DNA of 64,000 nucleotides, taken from Lytechinus variegatus. Lineage: Eukaryota; Echinodermata; Echinoidea; Temnopleuroida; Toxopneustidae. This document shows, piece after piece, positions 1-12,199 of this stretch (position 1 is its first letter; the number at the start of each line of letters is the position of its first letter). Under the pieces are notes generated by a model. The model had not been told where the DNA came from. It worked only from the letters and a program-made list of their open reading frames with translations, and did not search any database. Location: the NCBI RefSeq assembly GCF_018143015.1, contig NC_054751.1:30581783-30645782 (forward strand), in the 5' to 3' direction. A program made the translations under genes and the position numbers.

Positions 1-527
1 TGTGTTTCCAGTGGCTGGCACCATAAACGTGTATTATATAAGGAGCGCGCGCACGTGTGTGAAGTTTGACTAGTTTCTTTACCAGCCCAATGTTAGTTTT
101 CTTCTTTCTCGATTATCACAAATCTGGGAAATTGGCATTAGTGACTAAATTCAGGGGGAAGGAATTCTTATTTTTTCGTAAAAAAGATTAGGATCCCGCA
201 CTTGCGATGATGAGAAAGAGTATCACTACGTACTGATTTATGATGTTCGTGCGAATTATCTTGCAACAAACGCATAATGTACGTTTACTAAAGACTACTA
301 CTCGAAAAAAAAAAAAACGGAATGGAAATGTACACTGAAGAGTCATGCCAGTCGACCGACTCATCAGATCAGCCAATCAAAACCAAGAAAAGTTGTAAGA
401 ACATAATAGAGCACCGAAGTGTGACGTCATCAATTTTCCAATATTGCAATGTCAGCATTTTTAATACCACTTTGGTAGAGCATGATTATAAACCAGGTCA
501 ATCATGCATTGACTTGTACATGTATAA
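1..527. other. Intergenic stretch, nothing recognised
   Basis: No reading frame with recognisable domains on either strand. The DNA is AT-rich, with a short A run near 306-318. I see no RNA gene and no repeat shared with the rest of the window. Confidence 0.4.
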
Positions 528-620
528 CAGTGGCGGATCCAGAGGGGGGCGCCCCGGGCGCGCGCCCCCCCTTTTTTCGCCGGATTTTTTTTTTTTTTTT
601 TTTGGATGGTTATATTTACT
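528..620 (+). mobile_element. Solo terminus of a hAT-like element (CAGTGGCGGATCC end)
   Basis: Begins with CAGTGGCGGATCCAG followed by a G/C-homopolymer stretch and a T run. The same terminus occurs at 8970, 26053 and, reversed, at 3474-3486 and 10266-10279. The CAG..CTG ends with an 8-bp target duplication, seen for the 8970-10279 copy, are typical of the hAT superfamily. No matching 8-bp duplication links this end to the reversed end at 3486, so I list it as a solo or rearranged terminus. Confidence 0.45.
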
Positions 621-1090
621 GGATTGGTACAATGTAGTCAATTTCAAGGGCTAGATCTAGTCAAAACTATATTTTAACTTACGCTCATGGCCTTTGTGTT
701 CGCACAAATGCACCTCTGTCATACTGTATTCATGGTATTGCAATATGTAAATTCCGGAATTCCAGGGCGCGCAAGTCGATTGGTTGGAAAGTTGCACCAC
801 TTGTAATCGGGAGTTGCAGTGCAGTGACCAGTGTGAAGATGTTGGATTGGATATGATTTTTTCCCGAAATTTTGTGTTTTTTGTAACATGCGTTTGTCCG
901 TCTTTATGGCAAATACATGTAAATTGTAAGTAACAGATCGCGAGAGAAAGTGTCAACGATGCGAATGATAATGTCTATCCCCGAGATTATTCTTCACTCA
1001 AAGATGAAGCCCTATATCGGGCGCCACGTGCGCAGCATTATCATTCTGCCTTGGTCATGTACGTTTTCACTGAAATGTATAGGTCAGACA

Positions 1091-2580
1091 CAGTGGCGTA
1101 ACACCGGGGGGGGGGGGGCATGGGGGCACGTGCCCCCCCCAAAAAAAAAAAACCGGGAAAAGGAGAAAAAGAGGGAAAAAGGAAGAGAAACGTAGTGGGG
1201 AAAGAAGAAATTGTTGTTATCATAGTGTTATATTATATAACATACGAAGCATTTTTTCACAACTTTATGAAACATTATTTGCTTAATTGTGTCTTCATTG
1301 TTCCTGGTGCTCGCATAGACTTTTTAACGAGATATATAAACCTGCTGTACTAAAGCCTCCCGTTTTCAAATCAATATGCAACAAAATGATATATTTCCTC
1401 TCAATTAGAGTTATTATTGTTTTAAGTAGTGATATATTCTTATTTTTCATGACTACTGAAAGTTATTGCCCTATTTTAAGGTCTTAATATAAAACATTTC
1501 CTGTCCGTGCTAACTTTCGCATTAGTGGATTGGTGAGATTTTTGCTCTTCATGAACTCCTAAAATCAGTCATTAAAATGTCAATTTTTCTGATCTGAATA
1601 TCAAAAGATTTTAACTCGCGCTTCGCGCTCGCATCATTAGGTTAGTGAAATACGTGGGGTCTTAGTAAATTCCTACAAACAAGCCTTGGAATGCCCCTCT
1701 TCATGTCTGAATTTCCTAGATTTTTCAGCTCGCGCTTCGCGCTCGCAGTATTTCATTAGTGAGATGCGTATAATAATCATGATTACAATGACTTCAAAAA
1801 GTGCTCCATGTGTTTAGATGTAATTCTAACAAAATCAGCAAGCGCTTGGCACTCGCATTAGATGACTATGGTGAGATATGTATACTCTGTCTTAATGGAT
1901 TCGTAACTATAGTCCTTAAAATATCCATGTTTGTGGTCAATATATACAAAAAATTCAGCTCGCGCTTCGTGCTCGCATCATTTGGTTAGTCAAATACGTA
2001 GGGTTTTAGAGAATTCCTACAAACAACCATTAGAATGCCCCTCTTCAGGTCTATATTTCCTAAATTTTCAGCTCGCGCTTTTGCGCTTGCAGTATTTGAT
2101 TAGTAAGATGCGTATGATAATCATGATTACATGACTACAAAAGGTGCTTCATGACTGTGTTCAAGTAATTCTAACAAAATCAGCAAAGGATGGCAATAGC
2201 ATTAGATGACTATGGTGAGATAATTATACTCTTAATGGATTCTAAAATATAATCCTTAAAATTTTCTTGTTTAGGGTCAATATATACAAAAATTTTAGCT
2301 CGCGCTTCGCGCTCGCATTGTTTGTTTAGCGAGACAGATAAGTATCATGATTACAAAACAATTTGCTTATGATGTCAATATAAAAAATTTTCAGCTCGCG
2401 CTTCGCGCTCGCATTATTTAATCAGTGAGATACATATCCGTTTGATGGCACTGCATGTCCTTAAAATTTCTCTATTAGGTCAGTATACCTGACAACTGAG
2501 CGCGCTTCGCGCGCTCCCTAAGTGACCCGAAATTTTTGCTGGTGCCCCCCCCCAATGCCGTGACCCACGGTACGCCACTG
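1091..2580 (+). mobile_element. Non-autonomous hAT-type element with hairpin array, copy 1 (8-bp TSD)
   Basis: The element starts CAGTGGCGTAAC and ends GGTACGCCACTG. It is flanked by a perfect 8-bp duplication GTCAGACA (1083-1090 and 2581-2588), the hAT signature. It encodes no transposase. Inside, after a G-run/C-run and an A/G-rich segment, lie nine evenly spaced copies or degenerate copies of a self-complementary motif (CTCGCGCTTCGCGCTCGC and variants). They are near 1616, 1730, 1840, 1961, 2071, 2183, 2299, 2395 and 2503. Spacing is about 95-120 bp, with a higher-order period of about 343 bp for the first six. Four other copies of the family are in this window. Confidence 0.85.
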
Positions 2581-3359
2581 GTCAGACATATTTGTATTTA
2601 ATGTAAACTAACTTTTACACTTTCTGGTAGATTCAGAGGCATATTATCCAGGGCGCCCCAACTAAGTTTCGCCGAAGCAATCATTCCAACGAATTATCAA
2701 GGAGCAAAATTGTATATTCTCAATCACCAGTCGACCCCACTCCGCGTTTGCTGTGTATAGGCAGCTATATGTCAGCGTAAGGAGCGAAGATTTTATGTGA
2801 CGGGGGGGGGGGGGAGAATTAAAATACTTTCGTGCTGGGGAAAAACGTCCCGAGGACACATTGTGTATTGTTAAAAAGTAACTTTTAACTTATTACTTTG
2901 AGGTTGTGCAGAATGACTGGATTATTGAAGATGATTTGAAAATAATACGAGGGAAAAGGTTGATTACCAGAAGATGATGTCGTTTTTTCTGTAGTTTGTA
3001 ACAATTTACTGTGCATTTTGGGGAAAAAAGAACCAAATTTTATGCATGTTGCCATACGACTAAACAATTCTTGTTTGAAACACACAATGTAAATACACAA
3101 ATGACAATAAACAGAATGGATTATTCGGAACTTATCGATTACAAGTCTCAGTTTCGTATCATTTAAATTTGACGTTTCAATCACACGATGCAAGCAAGTG
3201 AAGAGCCTTTGCCAAATGTATATTTTGAATGACCGCTTATACGGTGTGTGACTGGAAACCAGCTCCTAAATGAGTCAGTATGTGTCTTTTATTCATGAAG
3301 TTACAGTGATTTAAATGTGCATTTTCTTCTAAAGGTGCTCTTAAAATACGACTTTTGGA

Positions 3360-3486
3360 CATGATTTTTTGAAAAAGTCCTTGCCGTGGGAGGGGGTATC
3401 CCCCCTCCCACACCCTCCCCCCGCTCGGTCGCTTCGCTCCCTCGCCGCTGGCGCCCCCCCTATTTCAAAATCCTGGATCCGCCCCT
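3360..3486 (-). mobile_element. Terminal fragment of a hAT-like element
   Basis: Ends in ATCCTGGATCCGCCCCTG, the reverse complement of the CAGGGGCGGATCC terminus seen elsewhere in the window. It is preceded by a G/C-rich imperfect palindrome around 3388-3460. No target duplication could be matched with the upstream end at 528. Confidence 0.4.
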
Positions 3487-3719
3487 GTATAATATGGGGC
3501 TAATTGTGTATTTATGATCGAGGCCCCCATGGACCGATTCGCACCAAATTTTGGTAGTGGAGGAATTAAAAAAAAAAAATGAAAACGTCTGAAATGTGGG
3601 AAAAATTTTTTTGTGACGTCACCATTTCGGTACTCTATAACGGAATGCATCATATTAGGTACAAGGTAAAAGAGATAAGTTGCAACTAACAGTTACATCA
3701 GAAAGTCTTGAAAATCAAG

Positions 3720-4065
3720 GGGGGAGTCAAATGTATTGGTGTACACACGCATGGCCCGAATTATTTCCAAACACCCCCTAAACGAGTTTTTCTCTTTGTG
3801 AAAAATAACCCCCTAAACAAGTTTTTTCTCTTGCTTTATTTACACATTTAGGCCCCTAAACAAGTTGTCGCCAGAATATGACCCCGGGGAAAAATCTTGG
3901 GGGAAAAAAAAAAACATACAAACACGTCTGGCTAGTCTTGAAAAAAAAAGCTTTGGAAAAAACATACCCCAAATACGTTTGACCCTGCGATTGACCATTG
4001 ACCAGTCTTTCAAAACTACCCACTTTTTTTAAAGTCGGTGTTTTTGATACCCTTAACGTGCTTAT
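3720..4065. repeat. Dispersed repeat shared with 9200-9228 and 10040-10235
   Basis: The segment containing GCGATTGACCATTGACCAG and GGTGTTTTTGATACCCTTAACG recurs at 10160-10230 inside the 8970-10279 hAT element. The GTCAAATGTAT start recurs at 9199. It is therefore probably a fragment of an internal hAT-like sequence rather than a host gene. Confidence 0.5.
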
Positions 4066-5159
4066 TTTCCTTATTTCTCAGAAATAACACATTTTCTTCC
4101 AGAGTCATTTGGCACATATTTTTATTCATTCATACAAACACCTGGGAGGTAATTTTAGTGGATCCTTCTGTTCAAACTCATTTTGAGATCATTTCCACAA
4201 ATGGTATTTACCTTTCGGTCCCAATATTTTATGTTGCGAAAAAGTTTGATGAAAATTTTGATTTCAAGGGAACCCCGTCTGAAGAGAATGATAAATGATA
4301 TCTGGGATCGATTGTTTCAAACTGGAAACCAATCTATGCATCTGACGATGTCAACCATGCCTATGATATGTTTTACTCCATTTTTTATGATACTTATAAT
4401 GAATGTCTTATTAACAGTAAAACAAACAAAACAAGATTCCATGAACCATGGATTTCTTCTGGCATAATGAAATCTACAAAAAAATATCTCATATAAAAAA
4501 AAATCCTTATTCTGGACCAGCAAAGATTAAAATAGGAAAAACGAATACCTTAAAAGGTAACATGAAGAATTAATCATACATTAGGGGGAAAGACTCAATT
4601 TTCTCTACCAACAAAAAATGCATTATAATAATGAATCTTTCGAAAATAATAAAGTAAAATTCTAATCGTAAAGATATTAATTATAGACCAGTAATGTTTT
4701 ACCCAGCATCTTCTCGAATATACTATCACACAAAATGTTTTTGGACTTTCGTACAGTTTTTTTTTGGTGTAATTTTAACAACATAATAATTTGATGTATG
4801 ATGGTAATGCAAGAAATAGATAAAGGAAATCTCACCATTGGTATATTTTTGGATCTCTCGAAAGCATTTAACAGCTATGAACATGACATACTTCTTAAAA
4901 TGAAACATTACGGAATAAGAGGTCTCGCTCTTGATTCGTTTGATAATTATTTATCAAATTGTATATATACAGTATATTGTGGTCAACGGTGTCAAGTCAA
5001 ATTTTAATCATGTACCACACGGTGTTCCGCAAGGGTCCGCCCTCTGCCCTTGCTTTTTGTTTTGTATATCAGTAACTTTGTAAATTGTTTCTCAATCCTT
5101 AAATTCACACTCTTTGCCGATGATCCCAGTATTACTCTTTCTTACAAAAACAAATTATT

Positions 5160-5285
5160 ATAATTAATCTCTTTCTTTCCTTCTTTCTTTCTTTCTTTCT
5201 TCATTTCTCTCTTTCTTTCTCCATTTCTTTCTTTCTTTCTTAATCTTTTTTTTCTTACATTCTTTCGATTGTTCTTTCTTTTTTT
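5160..5285. repeat. (TTTC)n microsatellite
   Basis: Imperfect CTTT/TTTC repeats lie inside the decayed LINE, directly after its FADD motif. Confidence 0.85.
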
Positions 5286-5814
5286 TTCAATTGTAATCAT
5301 TTCATATAAATTTATACACTTGCTTTCCTTGATTTAATTGTATACTTTTTGTTATTATATACGTTTGAATATTTTATCACTTGAAAAAGTTGAAAGAAAA
5401 AGTAATTTGCGAGCTAAGCCAAGAAAATTAATTTACAATATTTTCGTAAAGAGTGTACTTCACAGAGTCTAAGATCTAAAGATGGCGCTAGCCTGATGGA
5501 GTCAGAGTTATCAATATTATCAATAGTTAATTTACTGCTCTGGATGCAATTCAGTGCAGTATAATGGCTCAAGAACGAAAAGAATATCATTTGAGTCGTG
5601 ATGCCATCCAATTACCAATTTGCAAAAAGAGAATACAAAAAAAAACCCAGATAATTTCATGAAACGAGTTGTGAGAGTCGAAACAAAGTCTAACCCTAAA
5701 CTTAGACAATGTTCTTCTATGATGTGTTTAAGAAGATGCCTAATCTCATATTGCAAGTAGTATTTCATTTTGTGTAGTTTTGTTTTAAGTTTTCACCGAT
5801 TGTATTTGTTTTGT

Positions 5815-5885
5815 CATTTCTACAGCGCTTTGTAACTTTTGAAAAAGCGCTATTATTATTATTGTTATTATTATCATTATTGATC
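5815..5885 (+). mobile_element. SINE-like tail with (ATT)n
   Basis: TCTACAGCGCTTTGTAAC followed by GCGCTATTATTATTATTG resembles the 3' end at 63265-63303, where a GCGCTATATAAATGCC segment runs into (ATT)n. No A or B box is recognisable here, so only the tail can be supported. Confidence 0.4.
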
Positions 5886-5903
5886 TCATTTCCGTATAGG
5901 TAT

Positions 5904-6204
5904 CAGTGGCGAAATGTGCCAATATTTTTTAGGAGGTCAGACATGACAAATATATTTATATTTGTAATATATCATTATTCAAAAAAAGCTGGGAGCGAAC
6001 GAAGCGAGCAAAAAAATGTGACTATTTTTAATACAAAAGCCTTATTTGGTGAAAGGTTTTTACTTTTATAGTCAGAAAATAATATCTTGTTATGTCATAA
6101 TTTTTTTTTTCTTTCCCTTTCCTTTTATTTCTTTTCTTTTTTTTCTTGGCCATGAAAACTTTTGGTGAGCATGGGCCCATGCCCTTCCCCTCTGTACGCC
6201 ATTA
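5904..6204 (+). mobile_element. Short hAT-type MITE, near-matching 8-bp TSD
   Basis: Begins CAGTGGCGAAAT and ends GTACGCCATTA. The flanks ATAGGTAT (5896-5903) and GTAGGTAT (6205-6212) agree at seven of eight positions. The element is about 300 bp and non-coding, and it contains a GGGAGCGAACGAAGCGAGC hairpin-like stretch near 5991. It splits the decayed LINE, so it inserted after that LINE. Confidence 0.6.
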
Positions 6205-7624
6205 GTAGGTATAGCATTTTAGGCAGTTTCCAATGATATGGTATGGATTTTAAAGTTATTTGATGATAGTTATGGTTGCATATAAGGTGAGCTTGTAAAA
6301 AAAATAATTAAAGATATATACGCTGAATATCAATCGAAGGTAAAAACTGTTTCTCGTATAGAACACAGATGCGCCCCTCACTGCATTGATGAATATTTAA
6401 CAAAAGTTGTAGCAAATAGCTAATCTTCCTACCCAGTCTATTTCATTGCATATAAATCCAATCTATTCCATTTTTTCATTGTTGCTTTGGCAATTAAAAC
6501 TTATTTTTTTTTACCAACTTCAGTTTTAAAAATGTTATATCATGCTTTCATCACATCTACCATTAACTATGGAGTGATTGCATGGGGATTTACAACTAAA
6601 AGGAACATTTTTATTTTACAAAAACGAGTAATCCGTCTTATAACTCATTCCGATTATACCTCTCTGAAAGTGCACCTCTTTTCCAACGAAACAATATCTT
6701 ACCGATTCACAATATCATATCATTACAGACCTGTTTATTCATGTACCAATGCCACAACCACATATTACCTAAGTCTCTTCAAGATTATTTTAAAATGAAT
6801 AATTTGTATCACTCATATCAAACTAGAAATTGCAACAGTTACCACCCTCCTTTGAAACGTATTTGAACCACTCTTTTGGAACTCATTGCCTGATTCTGTT
6901 AAATTATTAAAATCTTTAAATCAATTTAAACGTGAAAGTCTCCTAAACAAAAAACTTCTAAACACGGCTTTCCATTTATTGTAATGATTTGTTTTCACCC
7001 CCTTCTTTCTCTTAGACTAATTTGTAATTATGATATGATTATGATTATATTGTTATTGTTTATTTTACATGTATTAATATGATTTATTCTTACTTTGGGG
7101 CCACAATTTATACAAGTAGTTGTGCTTTATTTGACCACTCCACGTGTGATATGTCAATGACTTGTATATACACTCAGCAAAAAAAGTTCTTGGACACTTA
7201 TAAAAGTTAAAATATTCCATATAGATATTTGATTAAAGGCAAATTATTGTATGTCAACATGACCAGACAATATTCCTCTTCCAGTATGACATGAAATTTT
7301 CATGTGAACAGTCATGCATGGGTGGTTGAATGCTTTAAACAATAGCAATGTCAGTAAAAGAAAATTCCAAGAAATGGATCAGTCAGTGTATGGCTGGTTA
7401 CAGGCATTAAACAATAGCAATGTCAGTAAAAGAAAATTGCAAGAAAACGATCAGCCATCCTTTCAGTTGTGAAAGTTTATGTGGCATAAATATCCATCAA
7501 ACGATAAAAGCGAACTTTAAGTCAATACCACTCTAAAAGAGAAGAGAAAGTTATCCACCTTGGATGCATCATTTTTCCACTAGAATTTTAAAGCAAAGTT
7601 TATCGATGAAATAAATGTCCCATT

Positions 7625-7960
7625 TCAGTATCTTGGCATAAGCAAAAGAAAATTCAATATCTCGTTTGTCCATCCTGGCTCTGAATGAGTGCAGCACATC
7701 GATGTCACATGCTTGTCACAAGTCGGCGAATTTGCTCTGGGGTGATGTTGTCCCCATTCTTCCCGGAGATAACGCCGGACATCTCTAAGAGTGTCTCCTA
7801 GTTGAATTCTTTGATTGATCAATTTTCCTACCTGATCCCACAAAATGTTCAATCGGGTTCATGTCTGGTGAAACCAGCGGGCAATGGATCCAAGAGCTGA
7901 ACATTGTGGTCATCCAAAAATCTTGGACAATGTTCGCTCGATGGGGATGCGCATTGTAAT
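7625..7960 (-). pseudogene. Tc1/mariner transposase C-terminal fragment, left arm
   Basis: Read on the minus strand, the sequence gives DYNAHPHRANIV, then SPDMNPIEHF, then a REEWGQ segment. This is the order seen at the end of Tc1-family DDE transposases. A frameshift falls after the NPIEH segment. The homologous right-arm copy at about 7960-8170 reads on the plus strand and is equally broken. The N-terminal half, including the helix-turn-helix domain and the first catalytic Asp, is absent. Confidence 0.7.
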
Positions 7961-8170
7961 CCATGAGAAGAAACTTCGGATCAGCTAGGAAAATCGGTCA
8001 ATCACAGAATTCAACCAGGAGACACTCTTCAAGATGTCAGGCGTTATCTCCGGGAAGAATGGGACATCACCCCAGAGCAAATTCGCTGACTTGTGACAAG
8101 CATGCGACGTCGATGTGCTGCACACATTCAGAGCCAGGGTGGACAAACGAGATATTGAATTTTCTTTTGC
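7960..8170 (+). pseudogene. Tc1/mariner transposase C-terminal fragment, right arm
   Basis: Mirror copy of the left-arm fragment. FGSARKIGQSQNSTRRHSS corresponds to the left-arm FVGSGRKIDQSKNSTRRHS reading. It is followed, in another frame, by the REEWDITPEQIR region. Broken by frameshifts and lacking the N-terminus. Confidence 0.65.
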
Positions 8171-8969
8171 TTATGCCAAGATACTGAAATCGGACATTTT
8201 TTCATCGACTAACTTTGACTTAAAATTCCAGCGGAATAGTGATGCATCCAAGGTGGATAAGTTTCTCTTCACTTTTAGAGTGGTATTTGACTTTAACTTT
8301 GCTTTCATCGTTAAATTGATATTGATGCCACATAAACTTTCACAACTGAAAGAATGGCTGATCGTTTTCTTGCAATTTTCTTTTACTGACATTGCTATTG
8401 TTTAATGCCTGTAACCAGCCATGCACTGACTGGTCCATTTCTTGCAATTTTCTTTTACTGACATTGCTATTGTTTAAAGCATTTAACCACCCATGCATGA
8501 CTGTTCACATGAAAATTTCATGTCATACTGGAAGAGGAATATTGTCTGGTCATGTTGACATACAATAATATGCCTTTAATCAAATATCTATAGGGAATAT
8601 TTTAACTTTTATAAGTATCCAATAACTTTTTTTGCTGAGTGTATATGTATAACTTTAAGTGTGGACATAAAATTTGAGTTTAAATAGGGACTATTTGTAG
8701 TGACGAATGAAAATGATATTTTACATAATCTGACCATTCAAAATTGATAATGCAAGTGCGAAGTGCGAGCTGAATTTTTTGATATTCTGACCTGAAAACT
8801 TAACTTGACTAAGGTTCAAAAATTCCCTTTTTTAACATTCGATGCCCCTCAACGTTGTGCCAATGGACTGTGCCCTGCGTTGGGTTATTAACCATTACAC
8901 AAGACAATATACAGTGTATTTTATTTTATTCCTTTTCATTGCGTATTACAAAAATAATTGTAATCAAGT

Positions 8970-10279
8970 GAGGGGCGGATCCAGGATTTTCCAAAAGGGG
9001 TGCACGTTTTGCCGAGAAAAAATTGACAAGTAAAAAAAAAAGGGGGGGTCCTCACCAGTGTATGAACTTATATTTCCGTTAAAAATACATGAAGTGACTT
9101 TCAGAGGGGGAGGGGGCGCACGTATAATACATTTACAATTTTCAGCGTTATGGCTCTCAAAAGGGGGCCACTTACCCCCCCCCCCCCGGGGGGGGGCAGT
9201 CAAATGTATAACTGTTCACACGCGTGGCCAAGTTATTGAAAGTGAAATATGTCTGCTCTCCATGATTCCTAAAATCTGTCCTTAAAATTAATGTCCCTTT
9301 TTGTGATCTGAATATTAAAAATTTTCAGCTCGTGCTTCGCCCTCGCATCATTTTGTTAATGAAATAGGTATGGTCTTCGTAAATTCCTACATACATGACA
9401 TACAAGCCTTAAAATGCCCCTCTTCAGGTCTGAATTTCTTATATTTTCAGCCCGTGCTTCGCGCTCACAATACTTGATTAGTAAGATGCCTATGTTAATC
9501 ATGATTACCATGACTACAAGAAGTGTTTCACGTGTTAAGATGTAATTCTAACAAAATCAGCAATTAAGCGCTTGGCACTCGCGTTAGATGACTAAAGTGA
9601 GATGGATTCTTAAAATGTAGTCCTTAAAATCTGCTTGTTTGGGGTCAATACATATAACAAAATTTCAGTTCGCACCTACGCGCTCGCATTGTTAAGCAAG
9701 ACAGGGACGTATCATAATTACAAAAAAATATGATTAGAATGTCCCTTTTAGGTATGAATATCAAACATTTTCAGCTAACGCTTCGCACTCGCATTATTTG
9801 ATCAGTGAGACACATATCCCTTTAATGGCACTGTCCTTAAAATGTCTTTATTAGGTCAGTATACCTTGGAACTGAGCGCGCGCGCTCACTAAGTGACTCA
9901 AATTTTTTGCTGGTGCCCCCAATGCCATGACCCAAGGTACGCTAATGGCTCACAAGATATTTAAATATAGACAAAACTTTATCAATATACCCCCCCCCCC
10001 CGTGCAGTTACGGTTAAAATACCACAATCAGAAAGAACCTGAACACTTTACATAAACGAGGAAGAAAAAGCCCCAGGGAAAAACATACTCCAAACACGTT
10101 TGGGCTAGTCTTATAGAAAAAAGCTTTGGGGGAAAAAACCTCAATACGTTTGACCCCGCGATTGACCATTGACTAGTCTTTGAAAACCACCCTTATTTTT
10201 GAAAATCGGTGTTTTTGATACCCTTAACGAGTGTACGCGGGGGGGGGGGCACACGGGCCGATGCCCGGATCCGCCACTG
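8970..10279 (+). mobile_element. hAT-like element with perfect 8-bp TSD and a nested element
   Basis: Left end GAGGGGCGGATCCAGG (a CAG to GAG change), right end CCCGGATCCGCCACTG. The perfect target duplication AATCAAGT is at 8962-8969 and 10280-10287. Non-coding. The middle (about 9240-9957) is a copy of the hairpin-array hAT family, so one hAT element has been inserted in, or captured by, another. Sequence either side of that insert matches the repeat at 3720-4065. Confidence 0.8.
9240..9957 (+). mobile_element. Hairpin-array hAT family, copy 2, truncated
   Basis: Aligns by eye with 1540-2578: the same GAAATATGTCTGCTCTCC start as 53830, the same degraded hairpin motifs (for example near 9330 and 9450), and an end AAGGTACGCTAATGG that is a mutated form of GGTACGCCACTGG. 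The left terminus and the A/G-rich subterminal part are missing, and no target duplication is visible. Confidence 0.7.
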
Positions 10280-10347
10280 AATCAAGTATATTCAACACGA
10301 CATGGCAACGATAAAGTCTTTACTGCTGCAGCAGCTATCCACAGAAT

Positions 10348-11872
10348 CAGTGGCGTACCGTGGGTCACAGCATGGGGGGGGCACCAGCAAAAATTTCGGT
10401 TCACTTAGGGAGCGCGCGAAGCGCGCTCAGTTGTCAGGTATACTGACCTAATAGAGATATTTTAAGGACATGCAGTGCCATCAAACGGATATGTATCTCA
10501 CTGATTAAATAATGCGAGCGCGAAACGCGAGCTGAAAATTTTTGATATTGAGGGCTAAAAATTGACATTATAAGCAACTTGTCTTGTAATCATGGTACTT
10601 AACTGTCTCGCTAAACAAACAATGCGAGCGCGAAGCGCGAGCTAATATTTTTGTATATACTGACCCTAAACAAGGATATTTTAAGGATTATATTTTAGAA
10701 TCCATTAAGAGTATAAATATCTCACCATAGTCATCTAATGCTAGTGCCATCCTTTGCTGATTTTGTTAGAATTACATCTAAACACAGTCATGAAGCACCT
10801 TTTGTAGTCATGTAATCATGATTATCATACGCATCTTACTAATCAAATACTGCAAGCGCAAAAGCGCGAGCTGAAAATTTAGGAAATATAGACCTGAAGA
10901 GGGGCATTCTAAGGGTTGTTTGTAGGAATTCTCTAAGACCCTACGTATTTGACTAACCAATGATGCGAGCGCGAGCTGAAATTTGTGTACATATTGACCC
11001 CAACCATGGATATTTTAAGGACTATAGTTACGAATCCATTAAGTCAGAGTATACATATCTCACCACAGTCATCTGATGCGAGTGCCAAGCGCTTGCTGAT
11101 TTTGTTAGAAATACATCTAAACACATGGATTACTTTTTGAAGTCATTGTAATCATGATTATCATACGCATCTCACTAATGAAATACTGCGAGCACGAAGC
11201 GCGAGCTGAAAATCGAGGAAATTCAGACATGAAGAGGGGCATTCCAAGGCTTGTTTGTAGGAATTCACTAAGACCTCACGTATTTCACTAACCAAATGAT
11301 GCGAGCGCGAAGCGAGAGCTAAATTTTTTTGTTATATTCAGATCAGAAAATTTGACATTTTAAGGACTGATGTTAGGAGTTCATGAAGAGCAGAAATCTC
11401 ACCAATCCACTAATGCGAACGTCAGCACGGACAGGAAATGTTTTATATTAAGACCTTAAAATGGGGCAATAACTTTCAGTAGTCATGAAAAAGAAGAAAA
11501 TATCACTACTTAAAACAATAATAACTCTAATTGCGAGGAAATATATTATTTTGTTGTATATTGATTTGAAAACGGGAGGCTTTAGTACAGCAGGTTATAT
11601 ATCTCGTTAAAAAGTCTATGCAAGCACCAGGAACAATGAAGACACAATTAAGCAAATAATGTTTCATAAAGTTGTGAAAAATGCTTCTTATGTTATATAA
11701 CATAATATAATATAACACTATAATAAACAACAATTTCTTCTTCCCCCCATTACGTTTCTCTTCCTTTTTCTCTCTTTTTCTCCCTTTTTCTCCTTTCCCC
11801 GTTTTTTTTTTTTGCCAGCCGATGGGGGGGGGGGGGCACGTGCCCCCCATGCCCCCCGTAGTTACGCCACTG
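10348..11872 (-). mobile_element. Hairpin-array hAT family, copy 3 (reverse orientation)
   Basis: Starts CAGTGGCGTACCGTGGG and ends GTAGTTACGCCACTG. The flanks CACAGAAT (10340-10347) and CACCGAAT (11873-11880) match at seven of eight bases. It is essentially full length, about 1.5 kb, inverted relative to copy 1. The hairpin motifs appear as GCGAGCGCGAAGCGCGAGC (for example near 10623), again at roughly 100-120-bp spacing. No transposase. Confidence 0.85.
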
Positions 11873-12199
11873 CACCGAATCACCTTCTATGAATGATTTG
11901 AAATCATATATGAAATCATATCATAGGTCGAGTTCATTCTAGACAAATAATCTGCTGTGCGTTTGCTCTCGAGAAGCGCTCTATGAAAAAACATCCAACC
12001 GTCCTCGTGGAGTCGTGGGTGATGCTTTTGACCCTTTAACGTGCAATTATGTGCTTGTTGGAGAAACACTTTTATACACGAAAAAGGCCCCCTTCCCTAA
12101 CCATTTCACATTATTCCACTTCATATATTTCAGATTCAAATCTTATTAAATTGAAATCCAAATCGAGCATTGTTGGAGTTGGCTCAGATCAACTCGGCG

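Larger units (their letters stand above)
4140..6990 (+). pseudogene. Decayed non-LTR retrotransposon (CR1/jockey-type reverse transcriptase)
   Basis: Pieces of one reverse transcriptase are readable in shifting frames. HEPWISSGIMKS is near 4441-4476, of the type that precedes the RT in CR1-like elements. FLDLSKAFNSYEHDILL is near 4846-4896, GVPQGSA at 5021-5041, and LFAD-D at 5110-5124 (the catalytic Asp pair). After interruptions by a (TTTC)n tract, a SINE-like tail and a hAT MITE, the C-terminal part resumes at about 6487-6665 with a YHAFITSTINYGVIAWG segment. A short FWNSLPDSV-like stretch lies near 6870-6900. Frameshifts and stops are frequent, so it is dead. The clade is not resolved by eye. 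Confidence 0.8.
7166..8652. mobile_element. Palindromic (fold-back) Tc1/mariner-derived element
   Basis: The outer ends are mirror images: ACACTCAGCAAAAAAAGTT near 7171 and AACTTTTTTTGCTGAGTGT near 8625. The two arms of about 700-790 bp are near-reverse complements over their whole length, with the axis near 7960. Each arm encodes the C-terminal part of a Tc1-type transposase reading outward from the axis, on the minus strand at left and the plus strand at right. The left arm retains a region like SPDMNPIEHF (the catalytic glutamate region of DD34E transposases) and an REEWGQ segment. No N-terminal DNA-binding region is present, so the element is not autonomous. Confidence 0.8.

Noticed and set aside
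528..3486. A single 3-kb hAT element between the two CAGTGGCGGATCC-type ends
   Set aside because: The 8-bp flanks (ATGTATAA and TATAATAT) do not match, so the two ends cannot be paired with confidence.
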